64,000 nucleotides of DNA, from the NCBI RefSeq assembly GCF_002858745.1, contig NZ_PJRO01000006.1:124001-188000 (forward strand), read 5' to 3'. A program made the position numbers and the translations under genes. Positions within the stretch are counted from its first letter, which is position 1. Each line of letters begins with the position of its first letter. Positions 43,288 to 53,172 of the stretch are shown one piece after another. The stretch is from Mesorhizobium loti. GTDB taxonomy: Bacteria; Pseudomonadota; Alphaproteobacteria; Rhizobiales; Rhizobiaceae. Under the pieces are notes generated by a model. It saw nothing but the letters and a program-made list of their open reading frames with translations, was not told the origin of the DNA and made no database searches.

Positions 43288-45708
43288 CTACTGGAAGCTG
43301 CTGGAGGTCGAACCGAAGTCGCCGATGGTGCGGAACGAGATATTGAAGCCGAAGCTTCGTGTCACTTCTCGGGTAACACGATCGCGGCTTTCAGACACCG
43401 TCATCAGATAGGTGAAGCACTCGTCGTCATAGGCGAAACCAACACCGTCACCGGTCAGCACCCTGGTCTGGATGTCGTATGTGCCTGAACCAAAGACGCG
43501 CCAGTTCTGGTTGAGACGCGCCGAGCTTCCGACCGTCACTTCATGACGATCCTCTTCAAACCCGTAACCGGGCTGAGCCTGAATGAAGGCATATTGCGCG
43601 GAAACAGATATAGGCGACGAACCGCTGTAAGCAGCCTTGGCTTCAGCACGGCGAACCTCGAAAGTCCGTTCGTCGAAGCGGCCGCTGACCGAAGCCGACA
43701 GGCCATACGGGCTGGTAAAGCCGGCTAAGCCGACAAAGTCGGACGTGTCGGTCTGGAGGCCGGAATAGGCACCGACATTGACCAGATCAGGTTGCGCGAA
43801 GGAATTGGTGCCACCAAGCTGGTAGGACTGGCCGAACAGGGCGTTCGTCGTCCAGCCATTAGCGTAGCTGCCGGAATAACGCACACCGACATTGGCGCGG
43901 GTGCCACCCTCGATACGGTCGTAGCCGGAGAATTTGTCGCGCTCAAACAGCGTGGTGGCATCAAACACCATGCTCTGGGCGTCTTCGTTGGGAACACGCA
44001 GGCCGCCGACATAGGATTCGTTCGGGCGCACGAACAATTGCGCGGTCGGCTCGATGATGTGCGAGCCGCCGGTCAGGCTGGTGAACAGCAGCGGCCAGCG
44101 GAATTCGAGCCCCGCCGTCGCCATTGCCCTGGCGAAAGAAGAGCGCATATCTGCATTGACACCTTGGTCCGCCGCCATCTGGTTGACAGCATCAAGCGAA
44201 CCAGAAGATGCGTTGAGGTAGCTGGCGTCGGCCTGGAAAGCGAGCAGGGGCGTAATGACCATGCCGCCATCGGTGACGAAGCTGCGCTTCCACTCGGCCT
44301 CCGCGGTCACGCGACCGGAATTACCTTCGATGCCGCGAACGCGCTGAGCCGCACTCAGCGTATCGTAGTTCACTTTGAATGCTTCATCGAGGCGGTCGCG
44401 CTTGATGACGCGCGAATTGAGGTTGATCGAGAGCTGGCCGCCTGCCAGTGGCGCATCCGGGATGTAGGCATAGTCGAGCGATGGCAGCACCCATGGCTGG
44501 AATTCGTCGCGCGCACCGGTCTGATACCGAGCGCCTGCTTCGCGCTGCAGCGTCTTTTCCTGCACTTCGAAGTGCAGGGCGCGCAGGTCGAAATAGTTCC
44601 GGTCGTTCAAGCCCGTCAGATAGACTTCTGACCTATGAACCGAGGCATCGTAGCCGTTGATGTGGTAGGTGCTCGAGAAGTTCTTGTCCGTCTGCAGCAG
44701 GACATCCCAGCCGACGTTCCAGCGCGAATTGATCGCGAACTGACCCTTGCTGCCCATCATTCCGCGGAACTTGTTCGGGTCGTCGGTCGGACCGGAGTCA
44801 ACAGTGTTGGGGTCGAACTTCCAAGGCTTTTTCTGGTCGATGCCGGCAATACGCAGGCTGTACTGGCCGTTATCGAAACGCTGGCGCCATTCCGCTTCGC
44901 CGAGGAAACCCTGGTTGGTATAGTAGGTACCGCGCGCCGTGATGTCGTAGGTCGGCGACAGCGCGAAATAATAAGGAACGCTGATGCCGGTGCCGAGCTT
45001 GCTGTTGAAAGTGATGCCCGGCATCAGGAAGCCGCTCTTGCGCTTCACCGTCGGGTCGGCGATCTCGAAGGCCGGCAGGAAGGCGATCGGGAAGCCGAAG
45101 AACTCGAAATTGGAGTTTTCGAAGCGCACCGTCTTCTTCTGGCCGTTCCAGACGATCTTCTTGGCTTTGACGCGCCAGATCGGCGCCTTGTCCGGCTTGT
45201 CCTCGCAAGGTTCGCAGGCCGTATAGACGCCGTTGTGGAACGTCGTCAGCACGCCTCCAATGCGCTCCGCGCTCTCGGCGCCGAAATAGGTCTTGTCCAC
45301 TGTCTCGACACGCAACGCGTTGACGAAGCCGTCGGCGAAATCGTCGGTGAGGTCGATGTGCTCGGAGTTGATCTTGGTGCCGTCGCTCTGCACGAGCTGG
45401 GCGTTACCAGACGCGACGAGGCGCTTGGTCTTGCGGTCATACTCGACGCGTTGCGCAACGAGTTTGTTGCCGCCGTAGTCGATCTGCACACCACCAACGG
45501 CAGTTACCGTCTGGTTGTCGTTGTCGTAAACCAGGGTGTCGGATTCGAGCAGCATCTGCGAACCGGCCGGCACGCTGGGCGCCTCCACGGCCTGCGCAGC
45601 AGCCGGAACGGCCGTAGCCAGGCTGCCGGCAAAAAGGCAAGCGAGTGCGCTCACTCCGCACAAGAGTGCCGCCCGGATCGGCCTGCGACCTTGCAAAACC
45701 GGTCTCAT
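43288..45708 (-). CDS. lptD: LPS-assembly protein LptD
   Basis: Outer membrane translocon that inserts lipopolysaccharide into the outer leaflet; 806 residues. A signal peptide (about 1-38, ending AAAQA) is followed by a periplasmic OstA/LptA-like domain (about 50-200) and a large C-terminal beta-barrel ending FRTIGDFG...SSFQ. Cysteines in TACEPCED and CFTYL may form the disulfides needed in LptD, though the layout is alphaproteobacterial. ATG 45708 is two bases after the lptG stop. The frame opens further upstream, but that part overlaps lptG. Confidence 0.94.
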   Translation of the reverse strand: MRPVLQGRRPIRAALLCGVSALACLFAGSLATAVPAAAQAVEAPSVPAGSQMLLESDTLVYDNDNQTVTAVGGVQIDYGGNKLVAQRVEYDRKTKRLVASGNAQLVQSDGTKINSEHIDLTDDFADGFVNALRVETVDKTYFGAESAERIGGVLTTFHNGVYTACEPCEDKPDKAPIWRVKAKKIVWNGQKKTVRFENSNFEFFGFPIAFLPAFEIADPTVKRKSGFLMPGITFNSKLGTGISVPYYFALSPTYDITARGTYYTNQGFLGEAEWRQRFDNGQYSLRIAGIDQKKPWKFDPNTVDSGPTDDPNKFRGMMGSKGQFAINSRWNVGWDVLLQTDKNFSSTYHINGYDASVHRSEVYLTGLNDRNYFDLRALHFEVQEKTLQREAGARYQTGARDEFQPWVLPSLDYAYIPDAPLAGGQLSINLNSRVIKRDRLDEAFKVNYDTLSAAQRVRGIEGNSGRVTAEAEWKRSFVTDGGMVITPLLAFQADASYLNASSGSLDAVNQMAADQGVNADMRSSFARAMATAGLEFRWPLLFTSLTGGSHIIEPTAQLFVRPNESYVGGLRVPNEDAQSMVFDATTLFERDKFSGYDRIEGGTRANVGVRYSGSYANGWTTNALFGQSYQLGGTNSFAQPDLVNVGAYSGLQTDTSDFVGLAGFTSPYGLSASVSGRFDERTFEVRRAEAKAAYSGSSPISVSAQYAFIQAQPGYGFEEDRHEVTVGSSARLNQNWRVFGSGTYDIQTRVLTGDGVGFAYDDECFTYLMTVSESRDRVTREVTRSFGFNISFRTIGDFGSTSSSFQ

Positions 45709-45710
45709 CA

Positions 45711-46793
45711 CTAACCGTCTTCCCTGTACAGCAGGAACGTCACCCCGAAGAACATCGCCACGACCACCGGAAACCATGCAGCTACCACGGTCGGGACGAA
45801 TCCCGCCACTCCAAACGCTTTGACCAAAACAGACACAACATAAAGCAGAAACCCAGCGACTACGCCACCCAGAATCATCGTTGCAGATTGTCCCATTCGC
45901 GCAAATCGCATCGAGACAGTTGCTGCGATCAGCGTCATCGCAACCAGAAGGAAGGGCATTGCCACCAGCGAATCGAACTGCATGGCGAATGCATTTGCCT
46001 TAAGCCCGAAGGAGCGAGCAACTTCAATCTTTTGCGGCAACTCGTAGAAGGGAATTGTTTCCGGCCGAGCCAGCCGTTCCTGCACGAATTCCGGCTTCAG
46101 ATCCGTCGGCAACCGGTCTGTCGTTTTCTTTTCGACATTGCCGTCCTTGAGGATGCTGACGTCCTGCAGTTCCCAATAGCCATCGCGCAGGAACACCTTC
46201 CTGGCATCCTTGCGCTCGATGATGTCGCCTTGCTGATCGAGCAGGAAAAAGACGGCATCTGCCATCTCCAGGCCCTGGTTGAGGATTGCCCGGGCGCCAA
46301 TAATGGTGTCGCCGGCGGCGGTCTTCTGCCGGATCCACGGAGCGGAATCAGCAGAGACATCGTTCGACGCTCCTGAGCGCAGTTCGCTCTCGATTCGTTC
46401 GGACTGGGAAAAGCCGTAGGCGGCTAGCGGATTGAGGACAGCCACGGCAACGGCGCCGAACAACAACGCGCCGATACAGCACGGCAACAGGAACTGCCAA
46501 GCCGAGATACCGGCGGAGCGTGCGATCACCAACTCGTATTTGCGGTTGAGCGAGACCAGTGTCGCCATGGCCGAGAACAACCCGACGAAGGGGACGGTCT
46601 GCAGCATGATCATCGGTACGCGCAGCGCCGAGATGGCAAAGCCCGCCTGGTAGGTGAAGCCTGGGACACCCGCAATGCGGCCCGTCAATTCGGTGAAGTC
46701 GATCAGAAAAACCAGCGCGAACAGCCCAAGGAAGATCCAGATGGTGATCCCCAGGTAGCGGAAGAAGAAGTAGCGGCCGAGTGTCCAACCCAT
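45711..46793 (-). CDS. lptG: LPS export ABC transporter permease LptG
   Basis: Inner-membrane subunit of the LptB2FG extractor, 360 residues, YjgP/YjgQ family. Three N-terminal and three C-terminal transmembrane helices surround a periplasmic jellyroll domain (about 140-260). Its start MGWTLGRYFFFRYL is standard and overlaps the lptF stop by one base (TGATG). With LptF and the unlinked LptB ATPase it moves LPS from the inner membrane to the LptA bridge. Confidence 0.94.
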   Translation of the reverse strand: MGWTLGRYFFFRYLGITIWIFLGLFALVFLIDFTELTGRIAGVPGFTYQAGFAISALRVPMIMLQTVPFVGLFSAMATLVSLNRKYELVIARSAGISAWQFLLPCCIGALLFGAVAVAVLNPLAAYGFSQSERIESELRSGASNDVSADSAPWIRQKTAAGDTIIGARAILNQGLEMADAVFFLLDQQGDIIERKDARKVFLRDGYWELQDVSILKDGNVEKKTTDRLPTDLKPEFVQERLARPETIPFYELPQKIEVARSFGLKANAFAMQFDSLVAMPFLLVAMTLIAATVSMRFARMGQSATMILGGVVAGFLLYVVSVLVKAFGVAGFVPTVVAAWFPVVVAMFFGVTFLLYREDG

Positions 46794-47992
46794 CAGGAAT
46801 TCCCCTGACGCGTTGCGGCCCGGTTGGCCCACCAAAGTCTTAATCGAATACCGATTTCTCCGAAACGGCTGAACATGTTGGTGAGCCAGTCAGCCCAACT
46901 CGATGGCAATTCCATGCGACGGTTGGAGAAGATGACCCAGCCGGCCACAGCCGATGCGCCAAGAGGCACGGCGATCACCAGGTAGTTGTAAAGTGGATTG
47001 GTGTTCGCCTTGCCCGCGGCGAAGAAACCCAGCCATCGTACGAACAGTGCGACGCAGATCGCGGTGATCAACGGGTGGATGCGAGCCTCGCGGTGCGAGC
47101 GCGCGTCACCGGCAACGGCGAGTGCGATCATTGCGAAGGCAAGGCAATAGGCCCATTCGGAGAACCGCAATGCGAGCTCGGTGCGATACTGGTCCGGAGC
47201 CTGCTGGTAGTACCGGTCGTTGGGATCTGGGTTGAGCAGATATTGTGTTGTCTGGTCTTTCGGATAGAGCGTGGCCTGTGCGGCCGTCGCGAAGGCGGAC
47301 AGGTCGAAGGCGTAGGACGTGAAGCGAATGACCGACACGTCTCCGGCGGGTGCCTTGCGGTGGACCACGCCGTCATTCATCAGCAGGACCTTTTCACTGC
47401 CCTTGTCGATGACCGCGCCGGTTTTGGCGTAGTACACGAGATCCGTACCCGCCTGACGGGAATCGGCCACGAAAATGCTGCCCAGGCCGCCATCGGCAAA
47501 GCGTTCTCCGATCTGTACGAACAGACCATCTTCCACCTTGCGGAAGGTTCCTTCCTGGATGATCAACGACAGAAAGTCGGCGCGCGCGCTGGCGATCAGC
47601 TCGCGGTTCTTCTGGCGAGCATAGGGTTCGACACCGTTGTCGACGACAAAAGAGGTGACGCTTGCGATCAGTGCGAGAATCAGGATCGGCTTGACAACGG
47701 TCATGCGCGACGCGCCGGAGGCGTTAATCACCACCAGTTCCGAATCGGAATTCATGACACTGAGTGTCTGCGCCACTGCCACGATGACCGCGAAGGGGAT
47801 AACGATCGGAATAATGGTCGGCAGAATGAGTGCCGCAACCTGAAAGAAAGTTACCGCCGACTGCCCGTTATCGGTCACCAGATTGATGCGGGTGAGAACC
47901 TGTGTCGTCCAGACGATCGCCAGCGTCCACGCCAACGCTGCAAGAAAGAGCGAGAGCGCGCGCCGGAAGATATAGAGCTCGGCGACCTTCAT
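46793..47992 (-). CDS. lptF: LPS export ABC transporter permease LptF
   Basis: Partner permease of LptG, 399 residues, with the same layout: helices near 10-125, periplasmic beta-jellyroll (about 130-280), then three more helices. ELYIFRRALSLFLAALAWTLAIVW opens the protein. The C-terminal 35 residues after the last helix are basic and cytoplasmic. First gene of lptF-lptG-lptD-surA-pdxA-rsmA; its promoter must lie in the 383-base gap shared with pepA. Confidence 0.94.
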   Translation of the reverse strand: MKVAELYIFRRALSLFLAALAWTLAIVWTTQVLTRINLVTDNGQSAVTFFQVAALILPTIIPIVIPFAVIVAVAQTLSVMNSDSELVVINASGASRMTVVKPILILALIASVTSFVVDNGVEPYARQKNRELIASARADFLSLIIQEGTFRKVEDGLFVQIGERFADGGLGSIFVADSRQAGTDLVYYAKTGAVIDKGSEKVLLMNDGVVHRKAPAGDVSVIRFTSYAFDLSAFATAAQATLYPKDQTTQYLLNPDPNDRYYQQAPDQYRTELALRFSEWAYCLAFAMIALAVAGDARSHREARIHPLITAICVALFVRWLGFFAAGKANTNPLYNYLVIAVPLGASAVAGWVIFSNRRMELPSSWADWLTNMFSRFGEIGIRLRLWWANRAATRQGNS

Positions 47993-48325
47993 TCAGGGCA
48001 GTTCTTCTCGATTGATCTCGACGGGTGTCGCAGCTCTAGAGGTTATCTTTCCGGTGACACCCACACAACCGGCCTGGTCTGGTTCCGTTTCAAGTCGTCA
48101 TGTCCGGTGTTGCCGAGTCTGGTCGGCAATGGATAAGAAAAGGCGAATAGGTATGGTTAACAGCAGTTTGCGCCTGACATTTGTGCGACGCACAGTCGAT
48201 CGTCAAGGGTCGCTGGCTGCCAAATCGTCCATTCATCCACCTGGCAACTGAAGGTGGTTGCATAGGCTGCGGAGCTTATCTCCTTGTAGAGGCTTGGGCT
48301 TTGCCGGTCTTGCCAAACGATCGAA

Positions 48326-48345
48326 AAGCGCGAAATGTCGCGCTT
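48326..48345 (+). promoter_or_regulatory. Hairpin 30 bases before pepA
   Basis: AAGCGCGA (48326-48333) pairs perfectly with TCGCGCTT (48338-48345) around AATG. It is the only clear structure in the 383-base lptF-pepA interval (47993-48375), which otherwise shows no gene. It may be an operator or a leader stem for pepA. Confidence 0.45.
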
Positions 48346-48375
48346 CGTTGCTAGCGCTCAACCAAGCAGGATCTC

Positions 48376-49869
48376 ATGGCTGCCCGACCCACGATTGCCT
48401 TTGCAAAATTCGCTACCGTCAAGAAAGGCACGGTCTTCGTGCTTTCCGCGGAAGAAGCGGAGCTCTCCGAAAGGGCCAAATCACATGATCCCGCCAACGC
48501 CTTGGCAAGGACCTTGCCGGCAGCGGATTTTTCTGGAAAATTCGGCACTTCCGCTGAGATCTTTGCGCCTGAAGGCACGGCACTCAACCGCCTGGTGGTG
48601 CTCGGTGCCGGCAAGCCATCGGTCCTGGATGAGTATGCATGGCTGAAGCTCGGTGGGCATGTCGCGGCATCGTTGCGTAAAGCCAAGGAAGCGGTCGTGG
48701 TGGCTGATCTGCCGGGCGTCGAGGCGGACGGTGCAGCCGCCGCCAGCATTGCCGCGGGCATTTTGTTGCGAGCCTATTCCTTCGACAAGTACAAGACCAA
48801 GAAAGTTGATGACGGCAAGGACGATGCCAGGACTGCGACCAAGGTCATCGTCCAGACGGCAAATCCGGCCGCAGCCAAGAAAGCATTCGCCGAACTCGAA
48901 GCTGTTGTCGATGGTGTGATCGTCGCACGCGACCTGGTCAATGAGCCGGCAAACGCGTTGGGGCCGGTCGAATTTGCCGAGCACGCCAAGCAGTTGGAAA
49001 CGCTGGGCGTCAAGGTCGAAATCCTGACTGAGAAGGAAATGAAGAAGCTCGGCATGGGTTCATTGCTCGGTGTCGCGCAGGGGTCACCGCGTGGTGCCCG
49101 TCTCGCGGTGTTGCAATGGAGCGGCGGCAAGGCCAAGGACAAGCCACTCGCCTTCGTCGGCAAGGGCGTGACCTTCGACACCGGCGGAAATTCGATCAAG
49201 CCCGCGTCTGGTATGGAGGACATGAAGGGCGACATGGGGGGTGCAGCGGCTGTCACCGGCTTGTTGCACGCGCTCGCCGCCCGCAAGGCGAAAGTCAACG
49301 TCGTCGGCATTCTCGGGCTGGTGGAAAACAGCGTCGACGGGCATGCTCAGCGGCCTGGCGACATCGTCACTTCGATGTCCGGCCAGACCATTGAGGTGCT
49401 TAACACCGATGCTGAGGGCCGTTTGGTGCTCGCCGACGCGCTCTGGTACTGCAACAACCGCTTCGAACCCCAGCTGATGATCAATCTTGCCACGTTGACG
49501 GGAGCAATCATGGTTGCGCTGGGGCAACATCATGCCGGCCTTTTTTCCAATGACGACGAGCTTGCCGGGCAACTGGTACAGGCCGGAACCGTTACACAAG
49601 AGAAGCTGTGGCGCATGCCGCTCGGCAGTGAATACGACAAGCTGATCGACTCAAAGAACGCCGACATGAAGAACATTGGTGGACGTTATGGCGGCGCTAT
49701 CATAGCCGCTCAATTCCTGCAGCGTTTCGTCAAGGAAACACCTTGGGCCCATCTCGACATAGCGGGTACTGCTATGGGAGCACCGGCCAGCGAGATCAAT
49801 CAGTCCTGGGGCTCGGGCTTTGGCGTCAGGCTGCTCGACCGGCTGGTGCGCGACCACTACGAAGGCTGA
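48376..49869 (+). CDS. pepA: Leucyl aminopeptidase (M17)
   Basis: Dinuclear zinc/manganese exopeptidase of 497 residues that removes N-terminal amino acids. The metal and catalytic motifs are KGVTFDTGG with the active Lys, DMKGDMGGA, and [14 protein letters not shown]; the M17 N-terminal domain fills the first 170 residues. ATG 48376 follows AGCAGGA. It starts a run with holC, a membrane protein and rlmJ. In E. coli PepA also binds DNA, which makes the hairpin just upstream worth noting. Confidence 0.95.
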   Translation: MAARPTIAFAKFATVKKGTVFVLSAEEAELSERAKSHDPANALARTLPAADFSGKFGTSAEIFAPEGTALNRLVVLGAGKPSVLDEYAWLKLGGHVAASLRKAKEAVVVADLPGVEADGAAAASIAAGILLRAYSFDKYKTKKVDDGKDDARTATKVIVQTANPAAAKKAFAELEAVVDGVIVARDLVNEPANALGPVEFAEHAKQLETLGVKVEILTEKEMKKLGMGSLLGVAQGSPRGARLAVLQWSGGKAKDKPLAFVGKGVTFDTGGNSIKPASGMEDMKGDMGGAAAVTGLLHALAARKAKVNVVGILGLVENSVDGHAQRPGDIVTSMSGQTIEVLNTDAEGRLVLADALWYCNNRFEPQLMINLATLTGAIMVALGQHHAGLFSNDDELAGQLVQAGTVTQEKLWRMPLGSEYDKLIDSKNADMKNIGGRYGGAIIAAQFLQRFVKETPWAHLDIAGTAMGAPASEINQSWGSGFGVRLLDRLVRDHYEG

Positions 49870-49871
49870 CC

Positions 49872-50321
49872 ATGGCCGAAGTGCTGTTCTATCATCTGAC
49901 CGAGTCGACGCTGGAGGAAGCGTTGCCGGGTCTGCTCGAGCGCAGTGTCGACCGTGGTTGGCGTGTCGTCGTTCAGACGGGCACTGAAGAGCGCAGGGAT
50001 GCGCTGGACCAGCATCTGTGGGTCTATCGTGACGACGGGTTCCTGGCGCACGCCACCGACCGCGAATCGTATCCAGCGGAACAGCCTATCCTGCTCACGA
50101 CGGAGGAAATGAACCCCAACACGGCACAGATTCGTTTCCTTGTGGATGGCGCCAATCCTCCGGAGCTGTCCGGCTACGAGCGCGCCGTTTTCCTGTTCGA
50201 TGGACATGACGCTGGTCAGGTCGAGGCTGCGCGTGGCCACTGGAAGGACATGAAGGGCGCTGGCCATACCGTAACCTATTGGCAGCAGACGGCGGACCGG
50301 CGCTGGGAACGAAAGGCATGA
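49872..50321 (+). CDS. holC: DNA polymerase III chi subunit
   Basis: A 149-residue clamp-loader accessory that links the loader to single-strand binding protein. EVLFYHLTESTLEEALPGLLERSVDRGWRVVV is the family start, and PILLTTEEMNPN and YERAVFLFDG follow in order. ATG 49872 is two bases after the pepA stop, the usual alphaproteobacterial pepA-holC pairing. Confidence 0.92.
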   Translation: MAEVLFYHLTESTLEEALPGLLERSVDRGWRVVVQTGTEERRDALDQHLWVYRDDGFLAHATDRESYPAEQPILLTTEEMNPNTAQIRFLVDGANPPELSGYERAVFLFDGHDAGQVEAARGHWKDMKGAGHTVTYWQQTADRRWERKA

Positions 50322-50359
50322 CATTGCGCGGGCGCATTCGGCGCTCTATGGGCTGAGGC

Positions 50360-50977
50360 ATGCGTAAATTTTTTCTGCTGCTGATCCTGGCCGGTATCGC
50401 CCTTGGTTTCATCTATCCTTGGGCTGTTCAAAATTTTTCCGGCGAGGAGCTCGGCACCTGGCATGCTTATCAGGACGGCCGCTTCAAACCGGTCACGGTA
50501 TCGCTGAAAGCCGGAACCGGACCGGTCCGGGTTTTTGTTGACCTGACCACCAATGCCGATCGCATCCAGGCCTTTGACCGCACCGTGCTGACGCTGACTG
50601 CCGCGGCCGGCAATCGAACCGTGCTTGCACAACGGCTGAGTTTCAGCGGCAATCCGACGCCACGTGAACAGAGCCCACAACTAACCGACAAGATATTCCG
50701 CGACGAAGCTGGGCTGATCGCAGTCGACGAAGCGGACACCTATGTGTTCACGCTTGGGTTGGGAGATGCCGATAATTTACAGATCAAGGCCGTCGATCTG
50801 GTTCTGCGCAGCGGTGCTGCTGTTCCCGATGCGCGGATTCGGCAAGCAGGTTTCGGATTGATCGGATTTGGAGTGTTCTGCCTGATGTTGGCGATCCGTT
50901 TCGGCAGATCGCGACTTCCGGATAGTCCCGAAGCCCCGCCCAAGCCGCGCTGGGGCAGGGGCGGAAACGCCGCCTGA
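50360..50977 (+). CDS. Membrane protein of unknown function (two TM)
   Basis: A 205-residue protein with hydrophobic segments at about 4-24 and 162-182 and a beta-rich periplasmic domain between them (TVSLKAGTGPVRVFVDLTT...YVFTLGLGDADNLQIKAVDLVLRS). The C-terminal tail is basic and proline-rich and cytoplasmic. I do not recognise the family. It lies between holC and rlmJ with short gaps, so it is probably co-transcribed. Confidence 0.65.
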   Translation: MRKFFLLLILAGIALGFIYPWAVQNFSGEELGTWHAYQDGRFKPVTVSLKAGTGPVRVFVDLTTNADRIQAFDRTVLTLTAAAGNRTVLAQRLSFSGNPTPREQSPQLTDKIFRDEAGLIAVDEADTYVFTLGLGDADNLQIKAVDLVLRSGAAVPDARIRQAGFGLIGFGVFCLMLAIRFGRSRLPDSPEAPPKPRWGRGGNAA

Positions 50978-50981
50978 GGCC

Positions 50982-51836
50982 ATGAACTATCGCCACGCCT
51001 ATCATGCCGGAAATTTCGCCGATGTGGTCAAACACATCGTGCTGGTGCGCCTGATCGAATATTTGAAACGGAAGGACAAACCGTTTCGCATCGTAGACAC
51101 TCATGCCGGTATCGGCCTCTACGATCTTTCCTCGAATGAGGCTCAGAAGACAGGCGAGTGGCGGGACGGTATCGGCCGGTTGGCCAGGATCGACCTTGCT
51201 ATGCAGGCGGCGGTGTTGCTGGCGCCCTATCTCGAAGCGGTCAATGCCTGCAATGCCGATGGCGGAATTCGCTTCTACCCAGGATCTCCCTGGCTTGCGC
51301 GGCGCCTGCTGCGCAATCAGGATCGGCTGACGGCGATCGAGTTGCATCCACAGGACGCTGTTCGACTGAAAGCGCAGTTCGAAGGTGATTTTCAGACGCG
51401 TGTCATTGAACTGGATGGTTGGCTATCGCTCGGCGCGCACCTGCCGCCGAAGGAAAAGCGCGGACTGGTGCTGGTCGACCCCCCCTTTGAACAGGAAGGC
51501 GAGTTCGATCGGCTCGCGACGGGTGTCGAAAAGGCTTATAAGCGTTGGCCGGGCGGTATCTATGCGCTCTGGTATCCGATCAAGGATAGACGTGGCGTTG
51601 CCGACTTTCGCAACCGACTGGCAGCATCCGGCATCGGCAAGATACTCGACATCGTCTTCGAAGCACGACCGGATTCGGATAGCGAACGATTGGACGGAAC
51701 CGGCATGGTGGTGGTCAATCCACCATTCACGCTGGAACAGGAACTTCGTTTGATCCTGCCCGCGCTGCAGGCGGCGATGGCAGAGCCGGCCGCGGCCGGC
51801 TGGAGACTCGATTGGCTGGCGCGCGAGAATGGGTAG
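50982..51836 (+). CDS. rlmJ: 23S rRNA (adenine2030-N6)-methyltransferase
   Basis: A 284-residue N6-adenine methyltransferase that modifies A2030 of 23S rRNA. MNYRHAYHAGNFADVVKH is the family signature, VDTHAGIGLYDL carries the SAM contact and DPPFE is the catalytic N6-A motif (D/N-P-P-F type). ATG 50982 is four bases after the membrane-protein stop. Length and motif match RlmJ rather than DNA methyltransferases. Confidence 0.93.
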   Translation: MNYRHAYHAGNFADVVKHIVLVRLIEYLKRKDKPFRIVDTHAGIGLYDLSSNEAQKTGEWRDGIGRLARIDLAMQAAVLLAPYLEAVNACNADGGIRFYPGSPWLARRLLRNQDRLTAIELHPQDAVRLKAQFEGDFQTRVIELDGWLSLGAHLPPKEKRGLVLVDPPFEQEGEFDRLATGVEKAYKRWPGGIYALWYPIKDRRGVADFRNRLAASGIGKILDIVFEARPDSDSERLDGTGMVVVNPPFTLEQELRLILPALQAAMAEPAAAGWRLDWLARENG

Positions 51837-51928
51837 GCATCTGATTTTGATCGAAGGCCGGTACTTCCCAGCTTGACCGTGTGACGGCAAATCCGCACAG
51901 TGCCGCCGATCAGAAATGAGGCGCCGCC

Positions 51929-52366
51929 ATGTCACACTCGTTCAAATCCCTCCTGGCCGGGTTGGTTGGCCTGGGTTTGGTCCTGACCGTTGCTCCGACA
52001 GTGCAAGCGGCCGATCTGTCCAGTTATTCGAGCGATCCGGGCGTGTGTGGTGAAGCTTGGGTACTTAACAAGATCAGCAGCCGCTTTGCCTACCAGGTAC
52101 GCAATGTGCCGAATCTGCCTGATGTTCAGATCACCGACTTCCGCCGCATCAACGAGCGCCGCTATCTACCGGCAGAGGATAACTGGCCGATTGGCCGACG
52201 TTATTGTGACGCCAAGGTCATCCTCTCCGACGGGCATGAGCGCACCATCTGGTACCTGATCGAGGAAGGGCAGGGCTTTGCCGGCGTCGGCGACAATGTC
52301 GAGTTCTGCGTTTCGGGTTTCGACCGCTGGTATGTCTACAACGGTGCCTGCCGCGTTCTGCGCTAA
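51929..52366 (+). CDS. Secreted four-cysteine protein of unknown function
   Basis: A 145-residue protein with a signal peptide (about 1-27, ending VQA). The mature protein has four cysteines, C40, C93, C127 and C141, fitting two disulfides, and many aromatic and Arg residues (FRRINERRYL, WPIGRRYC, TIWYLIEEGQGFAG). Its last residues are ACRVLR. No known family is evident. Short conserved-looking aromatic stretches suggest a compact binding protein. It stands alone between rlmJ and a GST. Confidence 0.65.
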   Translation: MSHSFKSLLAGLVGLGLVLTVAPTVQAADLSSYSSDPGVCGEAWVLNKISSRFAYQVRNVPNLPDVQITDFRRINERRYLPAEDNWPIGRRYCDAKVILSDGHERTIWYLIEEGQGFAGVGDNVEFCVSGFDRWYVYNGACRVLR

Positions 52367-52482
52367 CGGTTCCAGCGCCTTCGGCGAGGGCGCTTTCCAG
52401 GATCATCATCTGGCTGCCCACTCATCGGGAGGCCGCCAGTCGTGTCCGTTCTGGCGCCCGCACGCATCCTAATGAGGACATC

Positions 52483-53079
52483 ATGCCCAGCCTGCTCTAT
52501 GCCACCACGTCGCCATACAGTTCCAAAGTCCGCATGGCGGCTGCCTATGCCGGCATCAGGTTGGAATTGCAGCCGGTCAAGACGGAAGAGGATCCAGCGG
52601 ATCTGATCGCTGCCAACCCCCTTGGGAAGATCCCTGTGCTGGTGCTGGAAACCGGCCAGTCAATCTATGATAGCCGGGCTATCACCCAATATCTCAACCG
52701 GCAGTCCAAAAACCTGCTGTTTCCGCGCAATCCTGAAAAGCGCACCGAAGCCGAAGCACTGGAAGCCTTGGCGGATGGTATCTGCGATTCGGCGTTGTCC
52801 ATGGTCTATGAGCGTAGGGTGCGGCCTGAGGACAAGGTGTTCCAGCCTTGGCTGGACAGACAGTGGGCAAAGGTCACCAGGGCTCTTGATAGCCTTAACA
52901 CCAACCCACCCAAGCTGCCGAAGAAAATCACCGCCGGGCAGATCGCGTTGCGTGCCGCACTCGGTTATCTGTCTTTGCGCTTTGCCGGTAAATGGGAGAA
53001 GGGGCGCGGGCGGCTGGTGCGCTGGGCGGCGCGCTTCGACGAGAAGTTTCCGGAACTGAAAGGTTGCATACCGGCCTGA
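52483..53079 (+). CDS. Glutathione S-transferase family protein
   Basis: A 198-residue GST. The N-terminal thioredoxin-like domain (1-80) has a TSPYSSKVRM start with Ser/Tyr at the catalytic position and the NPLGKIPVL cis-proline turn and YDSRAI segment. The C-terminal helical domain covers the rest. The class and substrate are unknown. ATG 52483 follows GAGGACA. A strong terminator follows 50 bases after the stop. Confidence 0.85.
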   Translation: MPSLLYATTSPYSSKVRMAAAYAGIRLELQPVKTEEDPADLIAANPLGKIPVLVLETGQSIYDSRAITQYLNRQSKNLLFPRNPEKRTEAEALEALADGICDSALSMVYERRVRPEDKVFQPWLDRQWAKVTRALDSLNTNPPKLPKKITAGQIALRAALGYLSLRFAGKWEKGRGRLVRWAARFDEKFPELKGCIPA

Positions 53080-53123
53080 TCAAAGGCTCTGCGGCTGGAG
53101 TTCCAGTCGACCTATGCCAGAAA

Positions 53124-53154
53124 CAAAAAAAGCCGGGCTCGCGCCCGGCTTTTT
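53124..53154. terminator. Bidirectional terminator
   Basis: AAAGCCGGGC pairs with GCCCGGCTTT (53129-53153) with A/T runs on both sides. It ends the GST and the converging outer-membrane-protein genes. Confidence 0.88.
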
Positions 53155-53172
53155 GCTGCCGATCGGAAACGA

